NCBI GenBank assembly: GCA_947381435.1
Contig: CANCVE010000015.1
Span: forward strand, 1-54,164
DNA: 54,164 bases
Direction: 5' to 3'
From: Chitinophagaceae bacterium
Lineage (GTDB): Bacteria > Bacteroidota > Bacteroidia > Chitinophagales > Chitinophagaceae
Part shown: positions 41,428 through 51,156 of the stretch, one piece after another
Layout of the letters: each line of letters opens with the position of its first letter
Numbering within the stretch: the first letter of the stretch is position 1
Translations under genes and position numbers: made by a program
Notes under the pieces: generated by a model
What the model was told of the DNA's origin: nothing
Database searches by the model: none
The model's input: only the letters and a program-made list of their open reading frames with translations

Positions 41428-41838
41428 GAACTAGGGTGTTTAGTTTTAAATAGGTTTTTTAATTCCAAAACACACAAGAATACTTCATACGCCAATTGGG
41501 ATGTTGAATTGGGAGGCAGCACTTTTAATGAATCTAGTAAAACCTGTAAAAGGACAGACTAGCAATGTGTCGTAGTTTTTTGCCACTAAGCAGTGAGATA
41601 ATGCTACAGCGTAGTAAAAAGGTTTGTTAAAATGAACCTCGCAACTTAATTTATTTAAATTTATTTTAAATTGAAATCAGTTTCATAAATCACAGAAATA
41701 ACGATGTAGTTTTTCAATTTATACGATTTAATGAATTAAAAAACGTTTTCTTAATCACTTTTCATTCAATAGATAAAAACTAAAAGATTTTTGTTAGTCA
41801 CTGTAATTGAAAAAGACAGGATAGTACGGGATAGTTAT
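41428..41838. other. Long leader/intergenic region without genes
   Basis: AT-rich sequence between the second array and the G9 promoter. I see no tRNA, no open frame with coding character and no clear terminator. AT-rich self-complementary segments occur near 41650-41690. Confidence 0.5.
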
Positions 41839-41860
41839 GGGGGGGGGACTTCTACTTTTG
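41839..41860 (+). promoter_or_regulatory. Candidate promoter with a nine-G tract next to the -7 box
   Basis: TACTTTTG (41853-41860) matches TAnnTTTG exactly. An uninterrupted run of nine Gs (41839-41847) lies 5 bp upstream, inside the expected -33/-7 spacer. An inverted repeat GAATAAA/TTTATTC (41871-41888) lies just downstream. The start codon is 178 bp away, and no good TTG -33 is visible. Weaker -7-like sequences (for example TAATCTTG near 41980) exist closer to the gene, so promoter choice is unsettled. Confidence 0.4.
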
Positions 41861-42037
41861 CACTATAAACGAATAAATTGTTTTATTCAATGATAAAAAA
41901 ATTGAAGTAGAATAAAAAAAGTTTAGCTAATGATTGGTGTTATATCTATCCTTCTACAATGCTTGTGATAGGTCTACTTTTAATCTTGAGTGCTAAAAAA
42001 ATATTGTATTAATTCTCTTAAATAGCATAATTACTAT

Positions 42038-45000
42038 ATGAAAAAAAGTACCTTTTTATCTTGTCTTGATATTACAAGGATAACATTGTTATCATTTGTA
42101 GTATTGTTGTTTTCAGTTTCAGTAAAAGCACAATCATTGGCTACATGGACAATGAATAATACTGACAAAATTAAGCCAACACTTATAGCTACAAACGTTA
42201 CTGCCGGTAACTTTACTTCTGACCAAACTTTTGGTGTGAACTTCTCTACTAATGGTTTCAGGCTAAAGCCAAACAATAATTGGCCATCAGATGTGCCTAC
42301 AAATGATACTTTTAATGTAGATTACCCAATTTCTCCAAAAGGAGGGAATGATATAACATTGACAGATATAAAGTTTGATGTACCGAGTACTTCAATCTCA
42401 ACTGGTGTGTCGTTTTTGATGTCTCCTTATTTTCAAATAGACGGAAAAGGTGGTTGGTTGCCATTGGCGGCTGCACAAACGGTTGTAAAAGGAACAACTT
42501 CTGTAACCTTTAGTGGTTTAAATCAGCCATTATATAGTACGCACAATTATGTAATTAGATTTTACATTACTAGTGCTGCTAGTGGTACAAAAAATAGCAG
42601 TTATTTTTACATCATGAATGGTGTGTTTTCAGGTTCAACTACCACCACTTCTGTAAAGCCTACCGTAATAACTCTTTCAGCTGCAAAATCTGCAACTTCT
42701 CCAAAAACACTTGGGATTGCTACAGGCAAGTATGACTATAATGCAAGTTTGGTAAATAGCGGATTTCAATTGGTATCCCAAAGTGGTGTTTGCTGGACAA
42801 CAAACGCTGCTGTTTTGCCTGATGTAACTTTGCCAACAAAAACTACTGATGGTAATAATGGGGCTATTAATAGTAGTATTACAGGTTTAAGTGTAAATAC
42901 CACTTATTATGTAAGAGCTTATGCAATAACGCAGTTAGATACTATTTACGGTTCAGTGGTATCTTTTACTACCGATGCAGCCTCTCAACCAACCTTAAGT
43001 ACGATACCTGCATCAGGGATTCTTTCTACCAAAGCAATTTCCGGCGGTAGTATTTCCGATAATGGAGGTGCTGATATCATTCAAGAAGGTGTTTGTTGGA
43101 GCACTGTTCAAGGTGCCGAAACGATTGCTACAGGAAGTAATTTTACTAGTGATGGGGTAGATAATGTTTCTTTTAGCAGCATTATTAAATCTCTTTTACC
43201 TTCTACTACTTATTTTGTAAAAGCATACGCCATAAATAGTCTAGGTGTTGCTTATGGCAATGAAATTAGTTTTACTACAGCACCAGCCGTAGCTACAATT
43301 GCCGCAATACCTTCTACTTTAAAATTCCCTACTGCAATAAAAAATAGCGCTTCTACTATACTTTCTTACACATTATCTGGCACTACTCTTTCTCCATCTA
43401 CTGGTACTATAACAGTTACTGCTCCAGAGGGATTTGCTATCTCAACTTCTTTTAATGGTGGTTATGTTTCTACTCCTTCCACTTTATCTGTTCCATATAA
43501 CAATAGTACATTGAGCGCTATGATATATGTAAAACAAATTACATCTAATTACGGCTTGTTTGCTGGACCAAGTGTTCATAGTGGTGGTGGTGTAGTTGAA
43601 CCAAATAGTGATTCACTGTTCGTTACTAGTAACATTATTCAAGATAGTAATGTATTGACAAATCTTGGTACAGACTTTTGGGTTGGTCATGGATTACAAG
43701 AGCACATGAATTCCAAGAGTGGCTATGGTTTACAGCTTTATGTTGCTACAGGTGCACAATCATCTTCTGTAAAAGTTTCAATGCCAGGGATTCCTTCATT
43801 TGCCCCTCAATTTTATACAATACCGGCAAATAGTGTTCAGATTGTTTCAGGATTCCCAACAGGTGATGGTAATGATCCAAAAAATGCAAAGGGATTACCA
43901 GATGCTCGTTTGTATTATACTGGCGTTAGCGACAGAGGTATTCATCTGGAAGTGACTAATAATGTGCCTGTTGCTTTATTCTTGTACGATTATGCAACCA
44001 ATAACTCGGCAGGCGGTAGCATGGTATTTCCAACAAATACTTGGAACTCTTCTTATATAGTTCAAACTTATGGAGGCGCTACTTCCAATACAGGTATTCC
44101 TTGTCCTTACTTCTTTGTAATAGCAAAAGAAGATAATACCGTAGTTACTTTTAAACCTACTAACCCAATAATAGATTCAAGTTCTTCTCCAGTAATCACA
44201 TCTAAGGAAGGTGGAAATGTAGCTTATGCAGCAAATACTACTACTGGTTATCAAATCACTTTAAATAAAGGACAAGTTTTTAATGCAGTAGGTTTGGTTG
44301 ATGCATCTTCCAAAATTAGTTATGATTTAACTGGTACAACTGTTATAAGTGATTGTAATCATCCAATTTCAGTATTTGCCGGAAATAGCCGGACACTAAT
44401 TCAGGCAAGTAATCCTGATTGTGAAACAAAATCAGGTTCGGACAATTTGATACAACAAATGTTTCCAAAAGTAGCATGGGGTACTAAGTATTTAACTGTG
44501 CCTACAAAAACTATGGAATATAATTTATTCAGAATTGGTGTTCAGGATACTGACACCAAAGTAACTGTTGATGGGGTGATTTTAGATAAGTCAACTCTAA
44601 ATACAACGGGTTCATTTTATCAGGTTGAAGGAAATACATGCAGAAAAATAGAAAGTGATAAGCCAATTAATGTAACACAATTTATTCTTCCTGGTGGTAC
44701 TTGTGGAGGAGCCTCTGTAGGGAATAATGGTACTGGAGATCCTGAAATGATTCTCTTAAGTCCAGTTCAACAGGCTATCAAAAGTACAACTGTTTACATG
44801 TCTGATTTTAAAGATGGTGCTGCAGGTGGTACTTACATTAACGTTGTTATTCCTACAAGCGGTGTTGCAAGTTTTAGATTAGATACTGCACTCAATCCTA
44901 GTCAAATGGTTGACACTGGTACAAGTAGTTATACAATTGATACAATTTGTGGTTGTGCTTACGGAGTTTCTACTCTTATTCCAATAGCAAATGCCTTTAG

Positions 45001-46591
45001 GCCGCATCCTCAAGATTCTTCTTATTCATGGGCTAAATTTCATGTAGATTATCAGTCAAATCCCGTACACACGCTTTCATCGGATGTTGGTTTTAATGCA
45101 ATTGCTTATGGTGTTGCAAAGGGTGAAAGTTGGGGGTACAATGCAGGTACAGCTATTAAAGATTTAACGGCTATAATTTCAACGAACACTCCATTTGGTA
45201 CATCCCCGGATGCCACTACATGTATGGGGAATAATACTGGGGTTAATATATCATTGCCTTATGATCCTTCAATGATTAGTAGTATTCAGTGGGTGTCTTC
45301 TAGTGATCCAAGTGTTTTACCAACGAAAGACACTTCTTATGGTAGTGTTGTTTCTACAGGTACGTTTGTAAAAGATGGTGTAACCTTTTACACTTTTAAA
45401 TCACCTAAGAGCTACACTTTTTCAAAACTAGGAACTTTCAAATTTGCAGTAACCATTTTTGGTACGTTTACCAGCGAATGTGGCGGTGCAAAAACCTTTG
45501 ATGCAGTCATGACAGTGGTAAGAGATGCAACCGACTTTAGCTTTGCTGCTAAGAGTTGTGGTAGTGCTATTTACAACTTTACTGACCATTCCACAGCTGC
45601 TCCAGGAGATACATTATCAAAATGGCAATGGGCTTTCAATACGCCTAAAAACGATAGTAGTTATATCAAGAATCCTACATTCACTTTCCCAGCAACAGCT
45701 AAATATGATGTTAAGCTTCGTACTATCAATAGTATTGGCTGTTTTACCGATACTGTAAAAACAGTTAATGTAATTATTGGGCCAATTCCAGTTGCTGAAT
45801 TCGATTATCCGGAAAGTGCCTGTTATGCTTCAGGTCTTGCTGCATTTATTAATAAAAGTGATACGGCTGTCTCTGGTAAGCTTACTTATAGTTGGTCATT
45901 TGGTGACGGCGGTACAAGCACTTTAAAAGACCCTACTTATACCTACAAATCATTACCAGCCACATCTGCAGGTTATCCTGTTGATTTAATAGTAACATCT
46001 GCTGCAGGATGTAAGGACACCGCCACTCATCTATTAAAAATTGATACTATCCCAGTTGTATCTAAAATTGTGTTCAGCAAATCAACCGATACCTTAGTTA
46101 CGGGTGAGGTGGTTTCTGTAATGGATAGTGTTGATAATGGAATTTGGGAAAGTGCAATCAGCCCAGCACTAGTTTCTATAACAAGTTTAGGAAATACTGC
46201 CTCTGTAAAGGCATTGCAATCTGGCGTTGATACAATTAGGTATATACTAACTAACTCTTGTAAGTCTGACACAGCTAATTACCCAATTGTAATTAACCCT
46301 AGTAGTATTTATGTACCAAATTTGTTTACGCCAACGGCATCAACAAACAATATATTCTACATACGTGGTAGTGCATCTTTATATCCTTCGGTTCAATTGT
46401 GGGTGTTCAGTTCTTGGGGTAACTTGGTGTACGAATCAAAATCTGGAGCCATTAATGAAGCACAAAATGGTTGGGATGGTTCTTACAATGGAAAACCACA
46501 GCCATCAGGCACCTACATTTATGTGGCAAAACTGAAAACCCAAAACGGTAATACGATCACTAAAAAAGGTTCAATCACATTAATAAGATAA
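42038..46591 (+). CDS. T9SS type B secreted protein with IgGFc-binding-type and PKD domains
   Basis: 1,517 residues. Signal peptide 1-32 (SVKAQ). Residues ~33-205 form an N-terminal beta sandwich. Two Fn3-like repeats with the GVCW(S/T) signature span ~207-415, and another sandwich runs to ~520. Residues ~541-1040 match the IgGFc-binding N-terminal domain (DFWVGHGLQEHM, TIPANSVQIV, ITLNKGQVFNAVG, HPISVFAGN, VTQFILPGG). Two PKD domains follow (WQWAFNT; WSFGDGG). The last ~95 residues (VPNLFTPTASTNN, WGNLVYESK, NGWDGSYNG, GTYIYVAKL) are the CHU_C type B T9SS domain. It heads an operon with its PorP/SprF partner 6 bp downstream. Inference: a surface adhesin; antibody binding should not be assumed in a bacterium of this type. 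Confidence 0.9.
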   Translation: MKKSTFLSCLDITRITLLSFVVLLFSVSVKAQSLATWTMNNTDKIKPTLIATNVTAGNFTSDQTFGVNFSTNGFRLKPNNNWPSDVPTNDTFNVDYPISPKGGNDITLTDIKFDVPSTSISTGVSFLMSPYFQIDGKGGWLPLAAAQTVVKGTTSVTFSGLNQPLYSTHNYVIRFYITSAASGTKNSSYFYIMNGVFSGSTTTTSVKPTVITLSAAKSATSPKTLGIATGKYDYNASLVNSGFQLVSQSGVCWTTNAAVLPDVTLPTKTTDGNNGAINSSITGLSVNTTYYVRAYAITQLDTIYGSVVSFTTDAASQPTLSTIPASGILSTKAISGGSISDNGGADIIQEGVCWSTVQGAETIATGSNFTSDGVDNVSFSSIIKSLLPSTTYFVKAYAINSLGVAYGNEISFTTAPAVATIAAIPSTLKFPTAIKNSASTILSYTLSGTTLSPSTGTITVTAPEGFAISTSFNGGYVSTPSTLSVPYNNSTLSAMIYVKQITSNYGLFAGPSVHSGGGVVEPNSDSLFVTSNIIQDSNVLTNLGTDFWVGHGLQEHMNSKSGYGLQLYVATGAQSSSVKVSMPGIPSFAPQFYTIPANSVQIVSGFPTGDGNDPKNAKGLPDARLYYTGVSDRGIHLEVTNNVPVALFLYDYATNNSAGGSMVFPTNTWNSSYIVQTYGGATSNTGIPCPYFFVIAKEDNTVVTFKPTNPIIDSSSSPVITSKEGGNVAYAANTTTGYQITLNKGQVFNAVGLVDASSKISYDLTGTTVISDCNHPISVFAGNSRTLIQASNPDCETKSGSDNLIQQMFPKVAWGTKYLTVPTKTMEYNLFRIGVQDTDTKVTVDGVILDKSTLNTTGSFYQVEGNTCRKIESDKPINVTQFILPGGTCGGASVGNNGTGDPEMILLSPVQQAIKSTTVYMSDFKDGAAGGTYINVVIPTSGVASFRLDTALNPSQMVDTGTSSYTIDTICGCAYGVSTLIPIANAFRPHPQDSSYSWAKFHVDYQSNPVHTLSSDVGFNAIAYGVAKGESWGYNAGTAIKDLTAIISTNTPFGTSPDATTCMGNNTGVNISLPYDPSMISSIQWVSSSDPSVLPTKDTSYGSVVSTGTFVKDGVTFYTFKSPKSYTFSKLGTFKFAVTIFGTFTSECGGAKTFDAVMTVVRDATDFSFAAKSCGSAIYNFTDHSTAAPGDTLSKWQWAFNTPKNDSSYIKNPTFTFPATAKYDVKLRTINSIGCFTDTVKTVNVIIGPIPVAEFDYPESACYASGLAAFINKSDTAVSGKLTYSWSFGDGGTSTLKDPTYTYKSLPATSAGYPVDLIVTSAAGCKDTATHLLKIDTIPVVSKIVFSKSTDTLVTGEVVSVMDSVDNGIWESAISPALVSITSLGNTASVKALQSGVDTIRYILTNSCKSDTANYPIVINPSSIYVPNLFTPTASTNNIFYIRGSASLYPSVQLWVFSSWGNLVYESKSGAINEAQNGWDGSYNGKPQPSGTYIYVAKLKTQNGNTITKKGSITLIR

Positions 46592-46597
46592 GAATTT

Positions 46598-47581
46598 ATG
46601 ATTAGCAAGGCAAAAAAGTATCTTTTTGTGGCAGTATTCTCTTTGCTTACATCAGCAGTTGTAGCACAAGTAGATCCCCACTTTTCTCAATACTACATGT
46701 ATCCTTTGTGGCTTAACCCTGCACTAACTGGGGCAGTAGATGGTAACTATCGGGTATCGGTTATCCAAAGACAACAATGGGGGAGTATTGTGACTCCATT
46801 TAACACGACTGCGATATCGGCTGATGTTACTACCAACAAAAATATAAACTTTGGTTTGAATCTTTTACAACAGACTTCTGGCGATGTAGGATATAAGTAT
46901 TCTACAGGTAATTTATCAGTTTCATATTCTGGTATTCACTTAGGCAGAGAAGGGTATAAGGTGATAAGTTTTGGTATGCAAGGTGGTATTTTAGGAAGAA
47001 GTATCAACCTAGCAGATGCCCAAGTAAATGATCAATACCAAAACTCTGGTTCAGTAGATTTATCTACTATTAAGCCTTCAGCTTCTGCATTTGATTTAGG
47101 TGCGGGTGTATTCTTTTATGATGCTGACCCCAACAAAAAAGTAAACTTATTTGCAGGCTTTTCTGCCGGGCATTTAACGCAACCTAGCGATCCATTTCTT
47201 TCTTCAAACATAGGTGCAAAGCTTCCTGTTCGCTATACCACCCATGCAGGTGCTAATATTTATATCAATGAAAGAACCCAATTAGTTCCAAATGCATTGG
47301 TTATGAATCAAGGCAACGCAAGTGAAGTAATGCTTGGTGGATATGTTCAGATGGCACTAAATCCAACAACAGACATCTCTTGTGGTGTTAACTATAGGTT
47401 TAAGGATGCCGTAAGTCCTTATATTGGATTGAAACTTGGCGACTTTACCTTTGGAGCTAGTTATGATGTTAACTCTTCACAATTGGGTAAGCTTGCTGGT
47501 AGCACTAGCAGTTTTGATTTGTCTTTGATGTACACGGACTCTAAGAAACAAAAAGGACATTTTAAATGCCCTAGGTACTAA
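46598..47581 (+). CDS. PorP/SprF family T9SS membrane protein
   Basis: 327 residues. The signal peptide ends at VVAQ (residue ~24), followed by the diagnostic segment VDPHFSQYYMYPLWLNPALTG. Amphipathic strands run to the end (outer-membrane barrel). It begins 6 bp after the stop of the type B cargo gene and is followed 42 bp later by the OmpA-family gene, the classical order of type B loci. It is shorter than the paralogue at 27470 and closer to the family consensus at the N terminus. Expected role: secretion or anchoring of the upstream cargo in the outer membrane. Confidence 0.93.
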   Translation: MISKAKKYLFVAVFSLLTSAVVAQVDPHFSQYYMYPLWLNPALTGAVDGNYRVSVIQRQQWGSIVTPFNTTAISADVTTNKNINFGLNLLQQTSGDVGYKYSTGNLSVSYSGIHLGREGYKVISFGMQGGILGRSINLADAQVNDQYQNSGSVDLSTIKPSASAFDLGAGVFFYDADPNKKVNLFAGFSAGHLTQPSDPFLSSNIGAKLPVRYTTHAGANIYINERTQLVPNALVMNQGNASEVMLGGYVQMALNPTTDISCGVNYRFKDAVSPYIGLKLGDFTFGASYDVNSSQLGKLAGSTSSFDLSLMYTDSKKQKGHFKCPRY

Positions 47582-47623
47582 TATTTTAATAGGACAGATA
47601 ACATTACTACAAAAACATTTCTC

Positions 47624-49678
47624 ATGAACAAAATTGTCATACTCGGTTTAGCTATTCTAACACAGTTTAGTGGAATGGCACAGAAGAAATCTGATTTAAG
47701 GAATGCGGACGGATTCTTTAAAGAAGGAGATTTTTACAATGCAACACTCAATTATGAAGCTTACTTAGGTGTTAGAAAAACGGCTACTTCATTTTCGCCA
47801 TACACGCTAAAACGCAAAAACAGTGCTACTGCTGATGAAAGTGCTACTGCGATCATTAACGCTATTTCTACTAGCGTCTTAGTTACCAAGCCAATTGCGT
47901 GGCAGTTAGGTGAAAGCTACCGTCAGCTATATCATTATCAACGTGCAGAACCATGTTATGCAAGATTAGTAGCTGCTGGAGCAGATGTTAATTATCCCTT
48001 GGCTAGATATTGGTACGCCGTATGTCTTCGTAGTAATAACAAATTTGATGAGGCTGAAAAGGAACTGAAACTATTTATCAATGAAAATGCTAAAGACAAA
48101 ACAAATGTTGCTTTGGGCAATAAGGAGTTGGCAAATTTGGCATTCATCAAACAACAAATTGGTAAAACAGATGCTTCTCTTACATTTAATAAACTGAAGG
48201 GCAATGTTGGTCAAACAGAAGGAGCTTATGCACCAATAGTTTTCAATGATACGTTGTTGTTTACTTCAGCTCGTATAGTTGATTCTGTAGATAAGCTTAG
48301 TAGTGCAAATACCCATGTTAATCATTTGTTTTATAATACTATTGCCAATAGTAATTCTGTAAATGGTAATTCAACTATTCTTAAGTTTCCTGCTAGTAAA
48401 TCTGAAAATGAAGGAACGGCCGCTTTAACGCCTGATAAAAGTAAAATATATTTTGCTAGAAGTTCTGGCGAAAACGCCAAGGCTTTATCAACTATTTATG
48501 TAAGCAAAAGATTGGCAAACGGAAATTGGTCAGAGCCTGTTAAACTTGATGCAACAATCAATAAACCAGGTTTCAATTCTATTCAACCCTCTGTAACTCC
48601 TGATAATAAATACTTCTTATTTGCTTCTGATAGGGAAGGAGGAGTTGGTAAATTTGATATCTGGTGTTCTGCAATTGATGCCGATGGTAAATTGGGCGAA
48701 CCAGTTAATTTAAAGAGCATCAATACTAAAGAAGACGAGCAAGCTCCTTTTTATCATGCTTCCAGTGGTACCTTAGTTTTTGCAAGTAAGGGCTATCAGG
48801 GGATGGGAGGTTATGATTTATTTGCAGCGAAGGGTGATGTTCTTCATCTACAGACTCCAGTAAATTTGGGATATCCTACCAACTCACCTAAAGATGATAT
48901 CTATTTCTTTAGTGCATCTACAGATAGTTTGTTAAAGAAATCATTTGTAAGTTCTGATAGGGCTTCTGATTGCTGCTTAGAATTATTTGCTGTAAATAAG
49001 ACTTACCCTGTTAAGCACAAGCAAAGTATTGCTGCTACCGTAATTAATTGTGAAGACAAATCGCCAATTGATGCTGCTAGTGTTTTAGTAAATAGTATTC
49101 CTTCAAACTATAAGGCAGTAACCAACAAAAACGGAACATTCACCATTACAAATGCAGATTCAGTTACAGGGTTTAATGTCTCAAAAGATGGTTACTTATT
49201 TAAGAGTACTTCTTTTGCACCCATCGGCGGACTTCCTCGGGATACCGTTTACAAAATTTCTATTTGTTTAGAACAGGTAAAGCCCGATACAGTTAAAGTA
49301 GTGGATTCAGTTAATGCTAGTGAGAAAACATTAATTGTTTATTTTGACTTTGATAAGGCAGATGTTAAAGAACAATACTTCCCAATACTTGATCAAGTTG
49401 TTTCTCTATTAAATAAGTATCCTACTATTTCCATGATATTAGAAATTAATGGACATACCGACTCTAAAGGATCCGATGCTTATAATATGAAACTTGGTCA
49501 AAAGAGGGCAGAAGCTTGTAAACAATATATTGTTAGTAAAGGAATTGATACACAACGTCTGACATTGAAATCTTTTGGTAAATCAATACCTGTAAATGCT
49601 CCTCAGGCAAATGGTAAATCTGAAGTAGATGCATTAAACAGACGTGTAGAATTGACTATTAAAGCAGTTAAGAAGTAA
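47624..49678 (+). CDS. OmpA-family protein with beta-propeller (PD40) and carboxypeptidase-regulatory-like domains
   Basis: 684 residues. Signal peptide 1-19 (GMAQ), with no lipobox Cys. Residues ~25-190 are helical, TPR-like. Residues ~190-470 carry propeller blades with PD40 phrases (EGTAALTPDKSKIYFA, QPSVTPDNKYFLFASDREGG, FDIWCSAI, GYDLFAAKG). Residues ~475-560 are a carboxypeptidase-regulatory-like sandwich. Residues ~565-684 are an OmpA C-terminal domain with VYFDFDKAD, NGHTDSKGSDAYN, GQKRAEACKQY and NRRVE, the residues that bind diaminopimelate of peptidoglycan. The architecture equals that of PorE-like proteins encoded after PorP/SprF genes. Expected role: link the PorP/T9SS complex to peptidoglycan. 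It is the last gene of the operon and is followed by a strong terminator. Confidence 0.9.
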   Translation: MNKIVILGLAILTQFSGMAQKKSDLRNADGFFKEGDFYNATLNYEAYLGVRKTATSFSPYTLKRKNSATADESATAIINAISTSVLVTKPIAWQLGESYRQLYHYQRAEPCYARLVAAGADVNYPLARYWYAVCLRSNNKFDEAEKELKLFINENAKDKTNVALGNKELANLAFIKQQIGKTDASLTFNKLKGNVGQTEGAYAPIVFNDTLLFTSARIVDSVDKLSSANTHVNHLFYNTIANSNSVNGNSTILKFPASKSENEGTAALTPDKSKIYFARSSGENAKALSTIYVSKRLANGNWSEPVKLDATINKPGFNSIQPSVTPDNKYFLFASDREGGVGKFDIWCSAIDADGKLGEPVNLKSINTKEDEQAPFYHASSGTLVFASKGYQGMGGYDLFAAKGDVLHLQTPVNLGYPTNSPKDDIYFFSASTDSLLKKSFVSSDRASDCCLELFAVNKTYPVKHKQSIAATVINCEDKSPIDAASVLVNSIPSNYKAVTNKNGTFTITNADSVTGFNVSKDGYLFKSTSFAPIGGLPRDTVYKISICLEQVKPDTVKVVDSVNASEKTLIVYFDFDKADVKEQYFPILDQVVSLLNKYPTISMILEINGHTDSKGSDAYNMKLGQKRAEACKQYIVSKGIDTQRLTLKSFGKSIPVNAPQANGKSEVDALNRRVELTIKAVKK

Positions 49679-49699
49679 TAATAAAGCTAAATGAAGTAT

Positions 49700-49740
49700 A
49701 AACAAAATGCCATCGGTTAAAAGCCGATGGCATTTTGTTT
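49700..49740 (+). terminator. Strong hairpin terminator of the type B operon
   Basis: A perfect 17-bp stem (49700-49716 with 49724-49740) has a 7-nt loop. A GC-rich core (GCCATCGG/CCGATGGC) is flanked by A- and T-rich ends. It lies 21 bp after the OmpA stop. The symmetric A/T arms make it potentially bidirectional. Confidence 0.85.
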
Positions 49741-49969
49741 GAAGTAGTTGAGACTTATGGTAGAGTTCTATTGCGTAATTTTAGTTTAAATGCAAAGCTT
49801 GTTAGATATTTATTTTGAACAACTTTTAGGGGTATGATATTGATTGGTAGACCATCTTTAATAAATACAACTTGAATTAAGGGTTGCAAAGATGACTCCA
49901 TAAATTTGTAAGATACCCCCACAGAGTGGGGTTCTTATAGTAATTGAATATGATTCAGTATCAGTAAAT
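49741..49969. other. Convergent intergenic space, nothing recognised
   Basis: About 230 bp between the operon terminator and the 7-bp track, with no coding or RNA signal that I can see. Confidence 0.5.
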
Positions 49970-50011
49970 CTCATAACTCATATCTCATATCTCATAACTC
50001 ATATCTCATAT
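49970..50011. repeat. Perfect heptanucleotide track (six units)
   Basis: CTCATAA, CTCATAT, CTCATAT is repeated twice, giving six 7-bp units and also a perfect 21-bp dimer. It lies 17 bp beyond the stop of the acetyltransferase gene. Confidence 0.85.
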
Positions 50012-50028
50012 CTAATTTCTAAAACTTT

Positions 50029-50538
50029 CTATTGAAGCTTTAACGACATAATATAATCGTTCATATAATAGCCATCACCAAAGTGAAAGTCCTCTTGACG
50101 GAGAATCTCGAAGCCCATCTTTTCGTAAAAGGTTACGGCTTTGTTTTTTCTATTTACTTGAAGTTGTAGTTCCTTGCCGCCCACAGCTACTATCCTTGCA
50201 ATTACTTCTTGCAATAGTTTTTTGCCAGCATTTAGTTTCTGTGCTTCTGGCAAAACATACAATTTATCTAGCTTGTAAACCTTGCTATCTATTACTCTGT
50301 ATGATGCATAGCCTATAGGTTTCTCAGCTACTTCTGCCATCAGAAATGAGTGCCCATGAAACCATTGTTTCTCCAAAGTTTCATTGCTATACATCAGTTC
50401 GAGCATGTATTCAATCTGAGCCTTGGTAATAATACGACCATAAGTAGAAGGCCAAGTTTGTTGAGCAATCTCTTGAATAGTGGTTATATCTTCAAATATT
50501 GCGGTGCGTATTTCAACGTTGGATTTAGGGGAGTTCAT
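50029..50538 (-). CDS. GNAT-family N-acetyltransferase
   Basis: 169 residues with a single GNAT fold. Residues 1-60 are the N-terminal helical part. Motif A is at 89-111 (KLDKLYVLPEAQKLNAGKKLL), where the acetyl-CoA pyrophosphate loop reads Q-K-L-N-A-G, with Asn replacing the usual first Gly. Motif B is at ~129-143 (NRKNKAVTFYEKMGF). The overall pattern resembles PaiA-like polyamine or small-molecule acetyltransferases, but the acceptor cannot be told from sequence. It starts 11 bp after the PAP2 stop and is probably cotranscribed with valS and PAP2. It is a cytoplasmic enzyme. Confidence 0.88.
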   Translation of the reverse strand: MNSPKSNVEIRTAIFEDITTIQEIAQQTWPSTYGRIITKAQIEYMLELMYSNETLEKQWFHGHSFLMAEVAEKPIGYASYRVIDSKVYKLDKLYVLPEAQKLNAGKKLLQEVIARIVAVGGKELQLQVNRKNKAVTFYEKMGFEILRQEDFHFGDGYYMNDYIMSLKLQ

Positions 50539-50549
50539 GTGGAAGATTA

Positions 50550-51122
50550 TTATTTTATTTTAAGAACTTTTTTCGATAACCAGTTGCTAAGATAAGCACT
50601 TCCTACACCCAATGCTGCACCCGCCAAAACATCTGATGGATAATGTTCTCCAAGATATAATCGAGAATAGCCAACCGATGCAGCATAAGCATAAGCTGGC
50701 ACCACTACATACCATTTAGGGTATTCGATGGCAATTGATGCTGCTAATGAAAATGCTGTGGATGTATGCCCCGATGGGAACGATTTGCCCTGTTCTTTAG
50801 TATCGTAAGGATTTATTAATTGGGGATATTTTTCATAAGGGCGTTCTCTGTTAATGCTATATTTTAATCCTTGAGAAAGGAGCGTATTTGCCGCCAATGC
50901 ACCTACTATTTTCCACCCTTTTTGCTGTTGCCCCTTGTTGTGATTGATGTAACCTGCAATCAATATCCCCGCAGGTATCCCAACAGAAATAGGGTATACC
51001 GATGCGGTAGTTTGCTGCCAATATTTGGAAGAAAGATTGCTTGGATTAATATTATCTAAGGTATTAATATCCCAATTCTGCGCTTGCAAACTGCTCGCGA
51101 ATAATAATATAATCACTAACAT
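50550..51122 (-). CDS. PAP2-family acid phosphatase / lipid phosphatase, secreted or membrane-associated
   Basis: I chose the ATG at 51122 (190 residues) because it gives a clean signal sequence (MLVIILLFASSLQAQ). The longer start at 51206 would read 50 bp of the valS end in another frame. All three PAP2 motifs are intact: KYSINRERP (87-95), PSGH (116-119) and SRLYLGEHYPSD (153-164), with the two catalytic His at 119 and 160. Hydrophobic segments near 41-60, 72-85, 125-150 and 164-180 could be membrane helices. Family reactions are dephosphorylation of undecaprenyl pyrophosphate, lipid phosphates or soluble phosphoesters in the periplasm; the substrate is open. It begins 34 bp after the valS stop. 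Confidence 0.88.
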   Translation of the reverse strand: MLVIILLFASSLQAQNWDINTLDNINPSNLSSKYWQQTTASVYPISVGIPAGILIAGYINHNKGQQQKGWKIVGALAANTLLSQGLKYSINRERPYEKYPQLINPYDTKEQGKSFPSGHTSTAFSLAASIAIEYPKWYVVVPAYAYAASVGYSRLYLGEHYPSDVLAGAALGVGSAYLSNWLSKKVLKIK

Positions 51123-51156
51123 TAACCCAACTAGTCCCCCTTTAGGAGAGGAGGGG

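Noticed and set aside
41112-41453. Plus-strand open frame across the third array
   Set aside because: Its repeats follow the 22-bp DNA period, not a protein period, and it has no ribosome-binding site or recognisable product.
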